Of a stretch of 64,000 nucleotides of DNA, positions 21,247 to 30,938 are shown in pieces. Numbering within the stretch: position 1 is the stretch's first letter; each line of letters opens with the position of its first letter. The notes below the pieces were generated by a model, which saw nothing but the letters and a program-made list of their open reading frames with translations, ran no database searches and was not told the origin of the DNA. The translations under genes and the position numbers were made by a program. Origin of the DNA: Betaproteobacteria bacterium HGW-Betaproteobacteria-7 (lineage in GTDB: Bacteria; Pseudomonadota; Gammaproteobacteria; Burkholderiales; Rhodocyclaceae). The stretch is taken from the NCBI GenBank assembly GCA_002840765.1, contig PHCE01000017.1, positions 22,294-86,293 on the forward strand, in the 5' to 3' direction.

Positions 21247-21942
21247 ATGTCTGTGCTATTCCATCCAGGCGTCGGGGCCGTTCGCCGGCTTGGCGACATG
21301 CGCCGTCTGCTGCCTTTCCTGATCGGTTCGTTCCTCATTCATGCGCTGATCCTCTGGCAGGCGACCGGCTTGTTGTTGTCGGAACCCTCTGCGGCACGAC
21401 GCAGTGACTTGCGCGCCCAATTGCAGGGGCCAGTCACGGCGCCGCCCACTGAACAGCCCCGGACGCGCCCGGCCGAACCTATCGAAACACCGCCGGCGCG
21501 CCAGCCCGCGGAGCGCAGTTATGCGCCGGTACCAGCCGAACGGCCACCGATAGAACCAGCGGCCGAGCCGGCGCCGGCACAGGCGGAACCGGATGCGCAG
21601 CCGGCACCACAGGTCGAGCCGCTACGTACGGGAATCGACGTCGCCGGCCTGCGCGAGTACCACCTGGCGCTCGGCCGGAAGGCCGGGCAGTTCCGCCGCT
21701 ACCCGCAGGCTGCACGCGATGCCGGCTGGCAAGGTCGCGTTGCCATGCGCCTGGCGATCTCGGAAAGCGGTGCGCCGATCAGCATCAAGCTGCTGAGCAG
21801 CAGCGAGTACCCAATCATCGACCAGGCTGCGCTCGAGATGATGTTCCTGACCGCCGGCCACACCGCGGTTCCGGCAAGCCTGCGCGGACGCGCCTTCACC
21901 ATCGACCTGGCGGTCGATTTCAAGCCCGACGATGCCCCGTGA
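21247..21942 (+). CDS. TonB-like protein
   Basis: A 231-aa protein with an N-terminal anchor (residues about 22-44, LPFLIGSFLIHALILWQATG), a Pro/Glu-rich rigid linker (about 60-130, many PAE and PAPQ repeats) and a TonB C-terminal domain with RYPQAARDAGWQGRVAMRLA and SSSEYPIIDQAALEMM. It should carry energy or contact across the periplasm to a TonB-dependent receptor, but none is in the window and exbBD is absent next door. It is the second TonB-like gene within 2 kb. Confidence 0.82.
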   Translation: MSVLFHPGVGAVRRLGDMRRLLPFLIGSFLIHALILWQATGLLLSEPSAARRSDLRAQLQGPVTAPPTEQPRTRPAEPIETPPARQPAERSYAPVPAERPPIEPAAEPAPAQAEPDAQPAPQVEPLRTGIDVAGLREYHLALGRKAGQFRRYPQAARDAGWQGRVAMRLAISESGAPISIKLLSSSEYPIIDQAALEMMFLTAGHTAVPASLRGRAFTIDLAVDFKPDDAP

Positions 21943-21990
21943 GAAGCGGCCGCGACGTGCGGCAAGTAAAGGTACGGCATGGAATGGGAA

Positions 21991-22007
21991 CACTAGCCGG
22001 GCTAGTG
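21991..22007. promoter_or_regulatory. Inverted repeat upstream of sbcD
   Basis: CACTAGC-CGG-GCTAGTG is a perfect 7-base dyad between the TonB-like gene and sbcD, with a TAGAAT -10-like hexamer about 25 bases downstream. It could be an operator or a weak hairpin; it has no T run, so it is not a standard terminator. Confidence 0.35.
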
Positions 22008-22060
22008 CCCGGCCGCTGACCGGTTCGGCTTAGAATCGCCCTCTTTCGTTTTTCATTCCC

Positions 22061-23269
22061 ATGCGCCTCCTCCACACCTCCGACTGGCACCTCGGCCAGC
22101 ATTTCATGGGCAAAAGCCGGCAGCCCGAGCATCAGGCGCTGATCGGCTGGCTGCTCGAAGAGGTAGAAGAACATCAGGTCGATGCGGTGCTGATCGTCGG
22201 CGACATTTTCGATACCGGCACGCCGCCCAGCTACGCCCGCGAGCTTTACAGCCAGCTGGTGGTGCGCCTGCACGAAGCCGGCGTCGCGCTGCTGCTGCTC
22301 GGCGGCAACCACGATTCGCCGGCCACCCTGGGTGAAAGCCGCGAACTGCTGGCACGCCTGGGAACCACGGTAATCGCCTCGACACACGAAGACGTCAGCA
22401 CGCAGGTCATCCTGCTGCCGCAGCGCAACGGCGAACCCGGCTGCCTCGTCTGCGCCATCCCCTTCGTCCGCCCACGCGACGTGCTGCAGAGCCAGGCCGG
22501 ACAAAGCGCCGAAGACAAGCAGCAGTCGCTGCAACAGGCCATCCAGCAGCACTATGCGGCGGTGCACGCGGCCGCCCTGGCCCACAGTGCGAACTTGCCC
22601 ATCATCGCCACCGGCCACTTGACCACAGTCGGCGCCAGCACCAGCGAATCGGTGCGCGAAATCTACGTCGGCGCCCTCGAAGCCTTCCCGACCAGCGCCT
22701 TCCCGCCGGCCGACTACATTGCCCTCGGCCACATCCACCGACCGCAGAAAGTCGGCGGACAGGAGCACATCCGTTACAGCGGCTCGCCGCTGCCGCTGTC
22801 CTTCGACGAAGCCAGGCAGACGAAGGAAATGCTGCTGGTCGATCTCAATAGCGATGGCCTGCAGACCGTCACCCCGCTGCCGGTGCCGCGCTTCCAAGGG
22901 CTGGTCGCGGTCAGTGGCAATCTGCAAACCCTGGCCGGCGCCATCGGCGCAGCCGCAGCCGAAGGCACGCGCGAACGCCCGGCCTGGCTGGAAGTCACCG
23001 TCGCCGACGACGACTACCTGGCCGACCTGCCGGCCCGCATCGAAGCGCTGACCGAAGGCTGGCCGGTCGAAGTGCTGCGCATCCGCCGCCAGCGCGGCAA
23101 CGCCACCGCCCGCCTGGAAGCCGCCGCCAGCGAAACACTGGACGAACTCAGCCCGCACGACGTCTTCGCCCGCCGCCTGCAACAGGAGGAACTCAGCGAC
23201 GACATGCAAGCAGCGCTCAACGATCGCTACCGCGCCGTCGTCTCCGGCCTGCAAGGCGAAGAAGCATGA
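22061..23269 (+). CDS. sbcD: Nuclease SbcCD subunit D
   Basis: Mre11-type metallophosphoesterase (402 aa), the nuclease of the SbcCD complex that cleaves hairpins and protein-blocked DNA ends. Metal-binding motifs are seen in order: HTSDWHLGQ (residues 5-13), [24 protein letters not shown] and GHIHRPQ. The end of the gene overlaps the start of sbcC by four bases (ATGA), showing translational coupling. Full length. Confidence 0.96.
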   Translation: MRLLHTSDWHLGQHFMGKSRQPEHQALIGWLLEEVEEHQVDAVLIVGDIFDTGTPPSYARELYSQLVVRLHEAGVALLLLGGNHDSPATLGESRELLARLGTTVIASTHEDVSTQVILLPQRNGEPGCLVCAIPFVRPRDVLQSQAGQSAEDKQQSLQQAIQQHYAAVHAAALAHSANLPIIATGHLTTVGASTSESVREIYVGALEAFPTSAFPPADYIALGHIHRPQKVGGQEHIRYSGSPLPLSFDEARQTKEMLLVDLNSDGLQTVTPLPVPRFQGLVAVSGNLQTLAGAIGAAAAEGTRERPAWLEVTVADDDYLADLPARIEALTEGWPVEVLRIRRQRGNATARLEAAASETLDELSPHDVFARRLQQEELSDDMQAALNDRYRAVVSGLQGEEA

Positions 23270-26200
23270 AAATCCTCACCCTGCGCCTGAAGAACCTCAA
23301 TTCGCTGAAGGGCGAATGGACCATCGACTTCACCAAGCCGCCGTTCACCGACAACAGCCTGTTCGCCATCACCGGCCCGACCGGTGCCGGCAAATCGACG
23401 CTGCTCGACGCCATCTGCCTCGCCCTCTACCACCAGACGCCGCGCCTGAAGACCATCTCCGCAACCGACAACGACATCATGACGCGGCACACCGCCGATT
23501 GCCTGGCCGAGGTCGAATTTGAAGTAAAGGGCGCCGTCTACCGCGCTTTCTGGAGCCAGCGCCGGGCCCGCGACAAGATCGACGGCGCATTGCAGGCGCC
23601 CAAGGTCGAACTCGCCACCGGCGACGGCACCATCCTCAGCACCCAGACCAACGACAAGCTGAAGCGCATCGCCGAAATCACCGGCCTCGACTTCCCGCGC
23701 TTCACCAAGTCCATGCTGCTCGCCCAGGGCGGCTTCGCCGCCTTCTTGAACGCCAGCGCCAACGAACGCGCCGAACTGCTCGAAGAACTGACCGGCACCG
23801 AAATCTACGGCGAAATTTCGCGCAAGGTTTTCGAACAGGCACGCGAAGCCAAAAGCCAACTCGACCAACTGAAAGCCCGCGCCGACGGCATGGAACTGCT
23901 ATCCGACGAGCAACGCGTCGCGATGCAAACGGAAGCCACCCACCTAGACACCCAACTCGCCGACCTCCAGCACCGCCACCAGCAGACGCAAAGTCAGCGC
24001 CAATGGCGTCTCGATCTGGCGCAAGGCGAACAGGAAATCAAAACCGCTGAAAACAAGCAGCAGGAAGCCGACGCTGCCCTGACCGCCGCCGCGCCGGATC
24101 TGCAAAAACTGGCCGCCAGCGACCCCGCCGAAACCCTGAAGCCGCTGTACCAGCAATGGCAGCAGGCTGGCACGGCCTGCCAGCAAACCGACGCCGAACT
24201 CAAGGCGCTGCACACCGAGCGCCAAAAGCTGCAAGCCGAACAACTCGCCCAACACGCCGCCGCCAGCCACTACAGCGCCCAGGTCGCCGCCCAGGCGCAG
24301 CAAGCGCTGCAACAAAGCCAGCGCGAAGCCAAGGAACTCGACGACTTCTGCGCCGCCCACCCGCAACGCGCCCAACTCGGCGAACGCCTCGGCGTCTGGC
24401 GCCAGCAGTTTGAACAGCGGGCAAAACTCGGCCGCGACCTCGCCGCCCAACAACAGGCGCGGCAGAAACTCGAACAGGAACAAGCCGAAACCGCCCGCCA
24501 ACTCGCCGCGCAAACGCTTGCAGTCGACACCGCGACCAAGGCCAAAATCGCCGCCGACGCCGCCCTGAACAAAGCCCAGGCCGAACAGAACCAGCGCCTC
24601 GCCGGCCAGACCCTGGCCGACCTACGACAGCAATGGCAGCGCGAACAAGCCGGCCTCAACCGCTGGCAGCAACGCGAGGCCCTTGCCCAGCGCCGCCGTG
24701 AACTAGCCGAACTGCAAACAACGCAGGCCGCGCGACTGCAGCAGGGCGAGCAGAAAATCGCCGCCCAGGAAAAGGTGCTGATCACCCTGCGCGACCAACA
24801 CAAGGAACTCGCCAGCCAGGTCGCCGACAAGCAGAAACTGCTCGACCAGGAACGCCGCATCCAGAGCCTGGAACAACATCGCCAGCAACTGCAGCCCGGC
24901 GAGGCCTGCCCGCTGTGCGGCGCGCTGGAGCACCCGGCCATCGCCGCCTACGCCGCACTCGACGTCTCCGCCACCGAAACCACGCTCAAGGAAAAACAGG
25001 CGGCACTCGAAACGCTGACCCAGAAAGGCCAGCAACTGCGCGCCGAACAGGCCGCCGCGCAAGCCACGCAAAAAAGCGGGCTGGAGCAGCAAGCCAAGAC
25101 AACGCAGGAAAGCGCCCGTCTGCAAAACGAATGGCAGGAAAGCATCGCCGCGCTGCCCGAAAGCCAGCCGCTGGCGCTCGACGCCTGGCAGGACGCCCAA
25201 GCCATCGCCACCGTCCGCGCTGCCGCTGAACAGGCGCAAACCCAACTCGCCGCGCGAATGCAAGCCGCCGACCAGGGCGAACAAGCCCTGAACGCCGCCC
25301 GCAAGACCGCCACCGACGCCACCCAGGCGCAGCTCAATGCCGGCAATCAGCAGAAGCTGCTGCAACAGACCACGCAAACCAGCCAGAACCGTCAGGCCGA
25401 GATCGGCAAGACCCTGCAAGCCATCGCCGAGGAACAAGCCGAACTCGATGCCAGGCTGCTCCAAACGCTGAGCGAAATCCCGCCCGACCCCGCCGCCTGG
25501 CTCGGCGAACGCGACGGTGAATGGCAGCACTGGCAGCAGACGCAACAACGCCGGCAGGCATTGGCTGCCATCCTCGTCCAGCAGCAGGAGCGCTACGACG
25601 CCGCACAAATCCAGGCGGTGCAATGGGCGGAGCGCCGGAAAGCTTTCCCGGAAACGCCGTCGGCCATGGACCTGCCGGCCACCGACGACCCGGCCACCGC
25701 CCTCGCCCGCTGCGCCGAGAGCATCGCCGACCTGACCCAGCAACTCGCCGCCCAACAAGGCCGCCAGACGCAACTTGAAACCACCCTCGCGCAACAACAA
25801 AAAACCCTCGCCGACGCCGCGACCGCCTGGCAAAGCGCCCTCGCCGCCAGCCCCTTCGCCGACCTCGCCGCCTACAGCACCGCGCTGCTACCGGCCGAAG
25901 AACGCCAGCGCCTGCTGCAACTGAAGGAAACCCAGCAACTCGCCAAACAACAGGCCGCAGCCGTACTCACGGCAGCCCGCGAAAAACTCGCCCGCCTGCA
26001 AGCCAGCGCCAGCGAAACTCCAATCCCGCCGCTACCCGAACTCGACGAAACCCTCGCCCGACTCGACACCCAGCGCCGCCAACTCAGCGAACAACTCGGC
26101 GCCCAGCGCGCCCTGCTCACCCGCGACGAGCAGGCGCGGCAAAGCCAGCAAGCGCTGTTTGCCCAGATCGCCGCACAAACCGCTGAATCGGATATATGGC

Positions 26201-26691
26201 AACGCCTCGACAGCCTGATCGGCTCGGCCAGGGGCGACAAGTTCCGCAAGTTCGCCCAGGGCCTGACCCTCGACCACCTGCTACAGCTCGCCAATGGCCA
26301 CCTCGCCCGCCTGCACGGCCGCTACCTGTTGCGTCGCAAGACCACCGGCGAACTCGAACTCGACATCGTCGATAGCTGGCAAGGCGAAGTCGCCCGCGAC
26401 ACCCGCACCCTCTCCGGCGGCGAAAGCTTCCTGGTCAGCCTGGCGCTGGCGCTCGCGCTGTCCGACCTGGTCAGCCACAAGACCTCGATCGATTCGCTGT
26501 TCCTCGACGAAGGCTTCGGCACGCTGGATGCCGACACCCTGGAAATCGCCCTCAACGCCCTCGATACGCTGAACGCCAGCGGCAAGATGATCGGTGTCAT
26601 CAGTCACGTCGAAGGCATGAAGGAAAGGATTCTGGCGCAGATTCGCGTGGAGAAGGGCGGCGGGGTTGGGTATTCACGGTTGAGCATCTGA
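23266..26691 (+). CDS. sbcC: Nuclease SbcCD subunit C (Rad50-like SMC ATPase)
   Basis: A 1,141-aa Rad50-type ATPase that drives SbcD. Walker A is GPTGAGKST (residues 37-45). Long Gln/Ala-rich coiled-coil arms surround the zinc hook CPLC (Cys548, Cys551), which dimerises two molecules. The C-terminal lobe has the ABC signature LSGGES (from residue 1049) and Walker [13 protein letters not shown] (about 1076). The arms are rich in CAA/CAG and GCC codons, giving long antisense open frames that are not genes. It is coupled to sbcD. Confidence 0.96.
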   Translation: MKILTLRLKNLNSLKGEWTIDFTKPPFTDNSLFAITGPTGAGKSTLLDAICLALYHQTPRLKTISATDNDIMTRHTADCLAEVEFEVKGAVYRAFWSQRRARDKIDGALQAPKVELATGDGTILSTQTNDKLKRIAEITGLDFPRFTKSMLLAQGGFAAFLNASANERAELLEELTGTEIYGEISRKVFEQAREAKSQLDQLKARADGMELLSDEQRVAMQTEATHLDTQLADLQHRHQQTQSQRQWRLDLAQGEQEIKTAENKQQEADAALTAAAPDLQKLAASDPAETLKPLYQQWQQAGTACQQTDAELKALHTERQKLQAEQLAQHAAASHYSAQVAAQAQQALQQSQREAKELDDFCAAHPQRAQLGERLGVWRQQFEQRAKLGRDLAAQQQARQKLEQEQAETARQLAAQTLAVDTATKAKIAADAALNKAQAEQNQRLAGQTLADLRQQWQREQAGLNRWQQREALAQRRRELAELQTTQAARLQQGEQKIAAQEKVLITLRDQHKELASQVADKQKLLDQERRIQSLEQHRQQLQPGEACPLCGALEHPAIAAYAALDVSATETTLKEKQAALETLTQKGQQLRAEQAAAQATQKSGLEQQAKTTQESARLQNEWQESIAALPESQPLALDAWQDAQAIATVRAAAEQAQTQLAARMQAADQGEQALNAARKTATDATQAQLNAGNQQKLLQQTTQTSQNRQAEIGKTLQAIAEEQAELDARLLQTLSEIPPDPAAWLGERDGEWQHWQQTQQRRQALAAILVQQQERYDAAQIQAVQWAERRKAFPETPSAMDLPATDDPATALARCAESIADLTQQLAAQQGRQTQLETTLAQQQKTLADAATAWQSALAASPFADLAAYSTALLPAEERQRLLQLKETQQLAKQQAAAVLTAAREKLARLQASASETPIPPLPELDETLARLDTQRRQLSEQLGAQRALLTRDEQARQSQQALFAQIAAQTAESDIWQRLDSLIGSARGDKFRKFAQGLTLDHLLQLANGHLARLHGRYLLRRKTTGELELDIVDSWQGEVARDTRTLSGGESFLVSLALALALSDLVSHKTSIDSLFLDEGFGTLDADTLEIALNALDTLNASGKMIGVISHVEGMKERILAQIRVEKGGGVGYSRLSI

Positions 26692-26921
26692 CGCCAACCC
26701 GTTGATGGACCCACCGCGCAATTTCTCCCGCTCAATGCGAATTACTGGAGCCCGTTTCAGTGAACGAACTGAGCGCGCTGAGCTAGGCGACGCGAACGAA
26801 GGCGATAGGGTCGGGCATCTCATTGAGCCCTTGAGCCGCGCCACCGACGCGAATTCCCGGATCTCCATTCAGTGCGTCATGCCCTCAAGCACTTCCGTCA
26901 GGGCGGCCAGCCGGAAGGCAC

Positions 26922-27236
26922 TCAGTCCTCGCGAAATTCCCAGCCATTTTCCGGCGTACGCAGTTGCAAGCAGCCAATCTCGTCGCCGGCGACAACCTCC
27001 AGTCCATCGCAAGCCAGACTGAACGCCACGTCAAAACGGCGCCTGTCAGTGCCAACGATATAACCAATTTCAATTTGGCCAGCTGCCGGTCGGATTTCGA
27101 GCCGCCCCTGGCAGAACGGGCACCGCGCCGAGAGCACGCCAAGGCCGGTATCAGCGAGTTCATCACAGGCATTGAGCCAATCCAGTGCCGTCAATTTTCC
27201 GCCGCACAGCGGGCAGCCTGAATGTCGATTGGTCAT
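26922..27236 (-). CDS. Small zinc-ribbon protein, hypothetical
   Basis: A 104-aa protein with two CxxC knuckles, GCPLCGGKL near residue 8 and RCPFCQGRLEIRP near residue 39, likely holding one zinc. The rest is beta-rich and acidic. The start ATG at 27236 has no clear ribosome-binding site. The 230 bases between it and the sbcC stop hold no convincing gene. Function unknown. Confidence 0.6.
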   Translation of the reverse strand: MTNRHSGCPLCGGKLTALDWLNACDELADTGLGVLSARCPFCQGRLEIRPAAGQIEIGYIVGTDRRRFDVAFSLACDGLEVVAGDEIGCLQLRTPENGWEFRED

Positions 27237-27443
27237 AAGATCAGTTTTCCAGAAAGCAGTCTCTGCATTGAATGACTGTCATGGTAATCCCACATCAAGC
27301 TCAAACGTGCCGGAGACATCTACCGATTCCGTTGAATACCGCGGCAAGCAGTCCTCAGGTGTCGTTTTTGTGCGCGCCAGCGTACCGAAGTGATTGTCGG
27401 CGGCGCCTAGTCTGGCGTTATCCCCACCCCCCAGGAGACACAG

Positions 27444-27740
27444 ATGGACACCGAAACCTTCGAACCGACGCCGGAAAGCGCCGAGCTGGCTTGGAAATGC
27501 GAGGATTACAAAGGCAAGCAAATGCATGTCTGCACGCAACGCCGCATCCAAGAAAACACAAGCCTTTCCGGGCACGGCGAGCAATGGTTCTTCGCGGTCA
27601 GGATCACCGACCAGAGCAACAACTCGCTACCCGACAAGGACACCAGCGCCACGTCGGACTCGGCACTCTTCTACACCACTCAAGCCATTGCAGAAGATAT
27701 GGGCTTCCTGAGAGGCCGCGAATTGATTGATGGGGTGTGA
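27444..27740 (+). CDS. Hypothetical protein (98 aa)
   Basis: Begins MDTETFEPTPESAELAWKCE after a good CAGGAGA site. Hydrophilic, two cysteines (WKCEDY, HVCTQRR), no signal peptide and no domain recognised. The middle part GEQWFFAVRITDQSNNSLPD looks like a small beta-sheet domain. It stands alone before an AT-rich intergenic stretch. Function unknown. Confidence 0.6.
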   Translation: MDTETFEPTPESAELAWKCEDYKGKQMHVCTQRRIQENTSLSGHGEQWFFAVRITDQSNNSLPDKDTSATSDSALFYTTQAIAEDMGFLRGRELIDGV

Positions 27741-27821
27741 ACGCTATCTAGGCAGTTCGTGATGCCGGCGGGGCGGCAGACGGATGGGTGCGATGAGCAC
27801 ACATAAAACCATCTGATTACT

Positions 27822-27906
27822 TATTGTTAATCATAATATTAACGTCTGTTTCTAAAGTATTTTCTAATTTAAGAAACTAGTCTCGCCAACTGAGCAATGG
27901 CAGGCC
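27822..27906 (+). repeat. AT-rich intergenic repeat, copy A
   Basis: About 85 bases, clearly similar to 29117-29200 in the same orientation. Shared landmarks in the same order are TTGTTAATCAT, CTGTTT, TCTA or CTAA runs, and a closing GAGCAATGG...GGCAGGCC block. Copy A contains a perfect dyad GTTAAT-N6-ATTAAC (27826-27843). The copies flank a small ORF and the alpha/beta hydrolase gene. Confidence 0.6.
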
Positions 27907-27958
27907 ACCCATGCATGCCATGCGTGCGATCAGCGAATCGACGGGTTAATATCCCGAC

Positions 27959-28126
27959 ATGTTTTTCGTCATCATTTTCCTGATCCTGGCCGCCCTGGCC
28001 TACTCTCTTTTCCCCGCCTGGTCATGGGCTGCCGTTCTGGCAGTTTCCTTCGGTGGCGTTGCCGCCTTGCGACTGGCGCTGTTCTTCCTCGATCGCTCAG
28101 GCAGAACAGCGGAAAAGAACGGTTAG
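27959..28126 (+). CDS. Small two-helix membrane protein (55 aa)
   Basis: An ATG-TAG frame of 56 codons. It begins MFFVIIFLILAALAYSLFPA and continues through a second hydrophobic helix (AAVLAVSFGGVAALRLALFF) to a charged tail ending SGRTAEKNG. The pattern of hairpin membrane helices with a positive tail is typical of real small membrane proteins. No strong Shine-Dalgarno is visible, so this is a moderate call. It sits just after repeat copy A. Confidence 0.45.
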   Translation: MFFVIIFLILAALAYSLFPAWSWAAVLAVSFGGVAALRLALFFLDRSGRTAEKNG

Positions 28127-28231
28127 GTCTTATTTCTTTTACCGATCGATCACTAGCGACTTCGCTGCCCAGTATTTCTCGGCGCTGTCGCGGGCACTGT
28201 ACTGCCCCCATTTCTAACAAAGAACATTCAC

Positions 28232-29032
28232 ATGTCTGCGAAAACCCCGGTTATTCACCACTTTCCCGCTCATCAGCCGAGCACCAACCCGCCGCTGCTT
28301 TTCGTACACGGCGGCTACAGTAGCGCCGCCCTGTGGGGTGTCCGCTTCATCCCGTATTTCCAGGCGCAGGGCTACGACTGCTACGCGCTTGAGCTATCCG
28401 GCCACGGCAGCCACCCGGCGGATCGGGCGCATCTTGACGATTTCGGCATCGACGATTACGTCGCCGATCTCGCAGCTGCCGTCGCCAGCCTGCCCGCGGC
28501 GCCGGTGCTGATCGCCCATTCGATGGGCTGCCTGGTCAGCCAGCGCTTTCTCGAACAGGGAACGGCGCGCGCCGTCGCCTTCCTGGCGCCGGTGCCACCC
28601 ACCGGAACGGGTGGCACGGCCAGCCGCTTTGCACTGACCATGCCGGATTTCTTTGCCGAGTTGCCCAATGCGGTCAACGGCACGGCCAGCGAAAAAACCA
28701 TGCGTACCATGGCCCGCGTTTATTTTTCGCCGAGCATGGCGCTAAAAGAATCCATTAAGTACCTGCCACTGATCCAGCCGGAGTCGGAAAAAGCCGTTGC
28801 CGAAATGGTCACCGCGCCCTTTCGCATCGCCCGGGGCCGGGCCCGTATTCCGGCACTGGTCATGGGTGGTTCGGCCGACCAGGTCTTCCCGGCCTCGATG
28901 CTTTATTTCACCGCCGCCTCGTGGAATGCCAAAACACAGGTCATCGCGGGGGCGGGCCACATGCTGATGCTCGACCCGCAATGGGCGGATGCTGCCGGCA
29001 AGCTTCAGGCATGGGTGGAAAACCTCGCCTGA
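28232..29032 (+). CDS. Alpha/beta hydrolase
   Basis: A 266-aa soluble alpha/beta hydrolase. The oxyanion region is LLFVHGGYSSAALW, the nucleophile elbow is IAHSMGC (Ser as nucleophile), and the late acid and His regions are GGSADQVFPASM and AGAGHMLMLDP. It could be an esterase, lipase or C-C hydrolase; nothing narrows the substrate. The gene lies between the two copies of the AT-rich repeat, with the small membrane ORF upstream. Confidence 0.85.
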   Translation: MSAKTPVIHHFPAHQPSTNPPLLFVHGGYSSAALWGVRFIPYFQAQGYDCYALELSGHGSHPADRAHLDDFGIDDYVADLAAAVASLPAAPVLIAHSMGCLVSQRFLEQGTARAVAFLAPVPPTGTGGTASRFALTMPDFFAELPNAVNGTASEKTMRTMARVYFSPSMALKESIKYLPLIQPESEKAVAEMVTAPFRIARGRARIPALVMGGSADQVFPASMLYFTAASWNAKTQVIAGAGHMLMLDPQWADAAGKLQAWVENLA

Positions 29033-29116
29033 AGCTGGCTTTGGCGGCAAAGCATTCCTCGTCTGGCGCCATGTCGATCGCGCCTGGGTGTCGCCAGTTA
29101 AATCAAGGTTATAAAT

Positions 29117-29200
29117 TGTTGTTAATCATTACGTTAAAAACTGTTTTTAATGTTAATTCTAGAAAAATGCTCGCGCGAATAGAGCAATGGAGGGCAGGCC
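29117..29200 (+). repeat. AT-rich intergenic repeat, copy B
   Basis: Second copy of the element at 27822-27906, same orientation, with several substitutions and a 4-base insertion near its GAGCAATGG end. It fills most of the gap between the alpha/beta hydrolase and the convergent peroxiredoxin-like gene. The sequence beyond its right end does not match that beyond copy A. Confidence 0.6.
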
Positions 29201-29206
29201 CATAAT

Positions 29207-29755
29207 TCACACGGCGCCCTCATATTCGCCGCGCGCCGGGTAGTCATGGGCGATGGCGAAATCGATGGCGCCGAGCAGATCCTGGAACTGCGGCCGGGCG
29301 AAGGGCATGGTCTGCACCGCGCCGTAGTACAGCGTGCCGTCCGGGCGGACCAGGAACACGCCCGGTTCGCTGAACAGCGCTGGCTCCTCGATGCCGATCG
29401 AGGTCTTGCCGCGCGAGGCGCTGATGTACAGCGCCCATTGGCGGGCGTTGCTGAGGCTCAGGCCGTAGCCGATCTGCATTCCGTCGGCCTTGACCTTGTC
29501 GGCCATCGCTTGGGCACGCTCGGCCGCGTCGCTGCTGATGGCAACGATGCGGACGCCGCGCTTGGCAAACTCCGGGGCCAGACGTTCGAGTTCCAGCAGG
29601 TACTTGGCGCAGATCGGGCAATGCAGGCCGCGGTAAAACACGATCAGGTCGAAGCGTTCAGCCGGTTCGGCGCCGAGCACGAAACGGTCGCCGCCGGTCA
29701 GGGCGACATCGAGGGTCGGAACCGGCTGGCGTGGCATCAGGGCAGTAATGGACAT
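29207..29755 (-). CDS. Peroxiredoxin-like (AhpC/TSA, redoxin) protein
   Basis: A 182-aa thioredoxin-fold protein. The redox motif lies in FYRGLHCPICAKYLLELE: a CPIC pair instead of the single peroxidatic Cys of PxxxT/SxxC peroxiredoxins, as in the peroxiredoxin-like family. It also has VRIVAISSDAAERAQAMADK and PGVFLVRPDGTLYYGAVQ, both typical of redoxins. It is divergent from an AraC-type gene across a gap with a large dyad, so it is probably that regulator's target. The exact reductant or peroxide substrate is unknown. Confidence 0.85.
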   Translation of the reverse strand: MSITALMPRQPVPTLDVALTGGDRFVLGAEPAERFDLIVFYRGLHCPICAKYLLELERLAPEFAKRGVRIVAISSDAAERAQAMADKVKADGMQIGYGLSLSNARQWALYISASRGKTSIGIEEPALFSEPGVFLVRPDGTLYYGAVQTMPFARPQFQDLLGAIDFAIAHDYPARGEYEGAV

Positions 29756-29803
29756 GGGGCATCCTTTCGTTGAATGAATGGGGGTTTCGCCGGAACGTTA
29801 TGG

Positions 29804-29824
29804 GCGGCCAACATGGCTGGCCGC
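29804..29824. promoter_or_regulatory. Inverted repeat in the divergent AraC/peroxiredoxin-like promoter
   Basis: GCGGCCA-N7-TGGCCGC is a perfect 7-base dyad 49 bases upstream of the peroxiredoxin-like start. An AT-rich stretch follows toward the AraC gene. A likely operator; protein contact is inferred. Confidence 0.4.
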
Positions 29825-29909
29825 TCTCGGCATCCTTGCTTGACCGAGCAGGGCCATTGTGCTGAACTAAACGCAAATATTCGTTCATTATTCTTTGCAT
29901 TTCGTACAC

Positions 29910-30758
29910 ATGCCCGCTACCGCCCGCCTCGATCGACTCTCCGCCCTGCTCGCCGGCCTGGCGCCGCGCGTGCGGGTCAGCCTGGCGCCGGCCGACGACA
30001 TCGCCTGCCTGACGGTTGCCGCCGAGGCGGCGCCCTGCCTGCACCTCTATCTGCTGGCCGAGGGGCAGCTGCACCTCGAATTGCCGCCGACCGCCAGCCA
30101 GCTGTTGCAGGCGCCGTGCATCGTCGTCTGCCGGGCCGACACCGCGCATGTGCTGGTCGCGGAATCGCCCGCTGCCTTCCGGCACCTGATGTGTGCCCGT
30201 GCCTGGCTCGACGGGCCGGTCGCCCCGTTGCTGCTGGCCGAATTTGCCGAACCACAGGTGGTGTCGCTGGCCGGCGCCGAATCCTCGCTCGGCCACCTGA
30301 TCAAGCTGATCGCCGCCGAACTGCAGGCGCCGCGTTGCGGCCAGCCAGCCCTGCTCGACCGCGCCGGCGACATTTTGTTCATCGGCCTGCTGCGCCACCT
30401 GATCGCCCACCCGACCGCCGGCGGCGGGATGTTGAGTGGCCTCGCCGACCCGCGCATCGCCCGCGCCCTGGTCGCCATCCACACCCGGCCACAAGACAAA
30501 TGGACGCTCGAAAGGCTGGCCGAAGAAGCCGGCATGTCGCGCACCGCCTTTGCCAACACCTTTCGCGAAGTGTTGCGGCAAACACCGGGCAAATACCTCT
30601 CAGCGGTCCGCCTGGCCATCGCCCGGCGTGCTGTGCAGGCGGGCAAAGGCTTGAAGACTGCCGCACGCGACGCCGGCTATGTCAATTCCTCGGCGCTGTC
30701 GCGGGCACTCTCGCGGGTCAGTGCGGCACCAGCCGCTGGGGCTGTGCTGCGCCCTTAG
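29910..30758 (+). CDS. AraC family transcriptional regulator
   Basis: A 282-aa regulator from ATG 29910 (MPATARLDRLSALLAGLAPR); a TTG 15 bases upstream is possible but weaker. The N-terminal AraC-type cupin (about residues 1-170) contains the pattern CLHLYLLAEGQLHLEL. The C-terminal two-helix-turn-helix domain has WTLERLAEEAGMSRTAFANT and LKTAARDAGYVNSSALSRAL. It is divergent from the peroxiredoxin-like gene it probably regulates. Effector unknown. Confidence 0.85.
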   Translation: MPATARLDRLSALLAGLAPRVRVSLAPADDIACLTVAAEAAPCLHLYLLAEGQLHLELPPTASQLLQAPCIVVCRADTAHVLVAESPAAFRHLMCARAWLDGPVAPLLLAEFAEPQVVSLAGAESSLGHLIKLIAAELQAPRCGQPALLDRAGDILFIGLLRHLIAHPTAGGGMLSGLADPRIARALVAIHTRPQDKWTLERLAEEAGMSRTAFANTFREVLRQTPGKYLSAVRLAIARRAVQAGKGLKTAARDAGYVNSSALSRALSRVSAAPAAGAVLRP

Positions 30759-30938
30759 ACAGCAGGTTTTACCTGTTGCTAATCGCCAGATCGTAGAGCA
30801 AAAACCTTCGCCTTAATGGGCTAACGCCATGGAGGCGCGATTAGGCCCGTCGTTGGCGGGGGGGTAGACTTGGCCTCTCTGTGTTGCGTTGTGGCTTCGC
30901 GATTGCTGCGTAACTCGATCTCTTGAAAGGAGTTTTCA

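Noticed and set aside
24703..25833. 376-codon minus-strand frame rich in Leu/Gly
   Set aside because: Opposite strand of the SbcC coiled-coil arms, whose Gln/Ala codons create long open antisense frames.
26674..26868. 64-codon minus-strand frame after sbcC
   Set aside because: No ribosome-binding site, overlaps the sbcC end, and matches no family I recognise.
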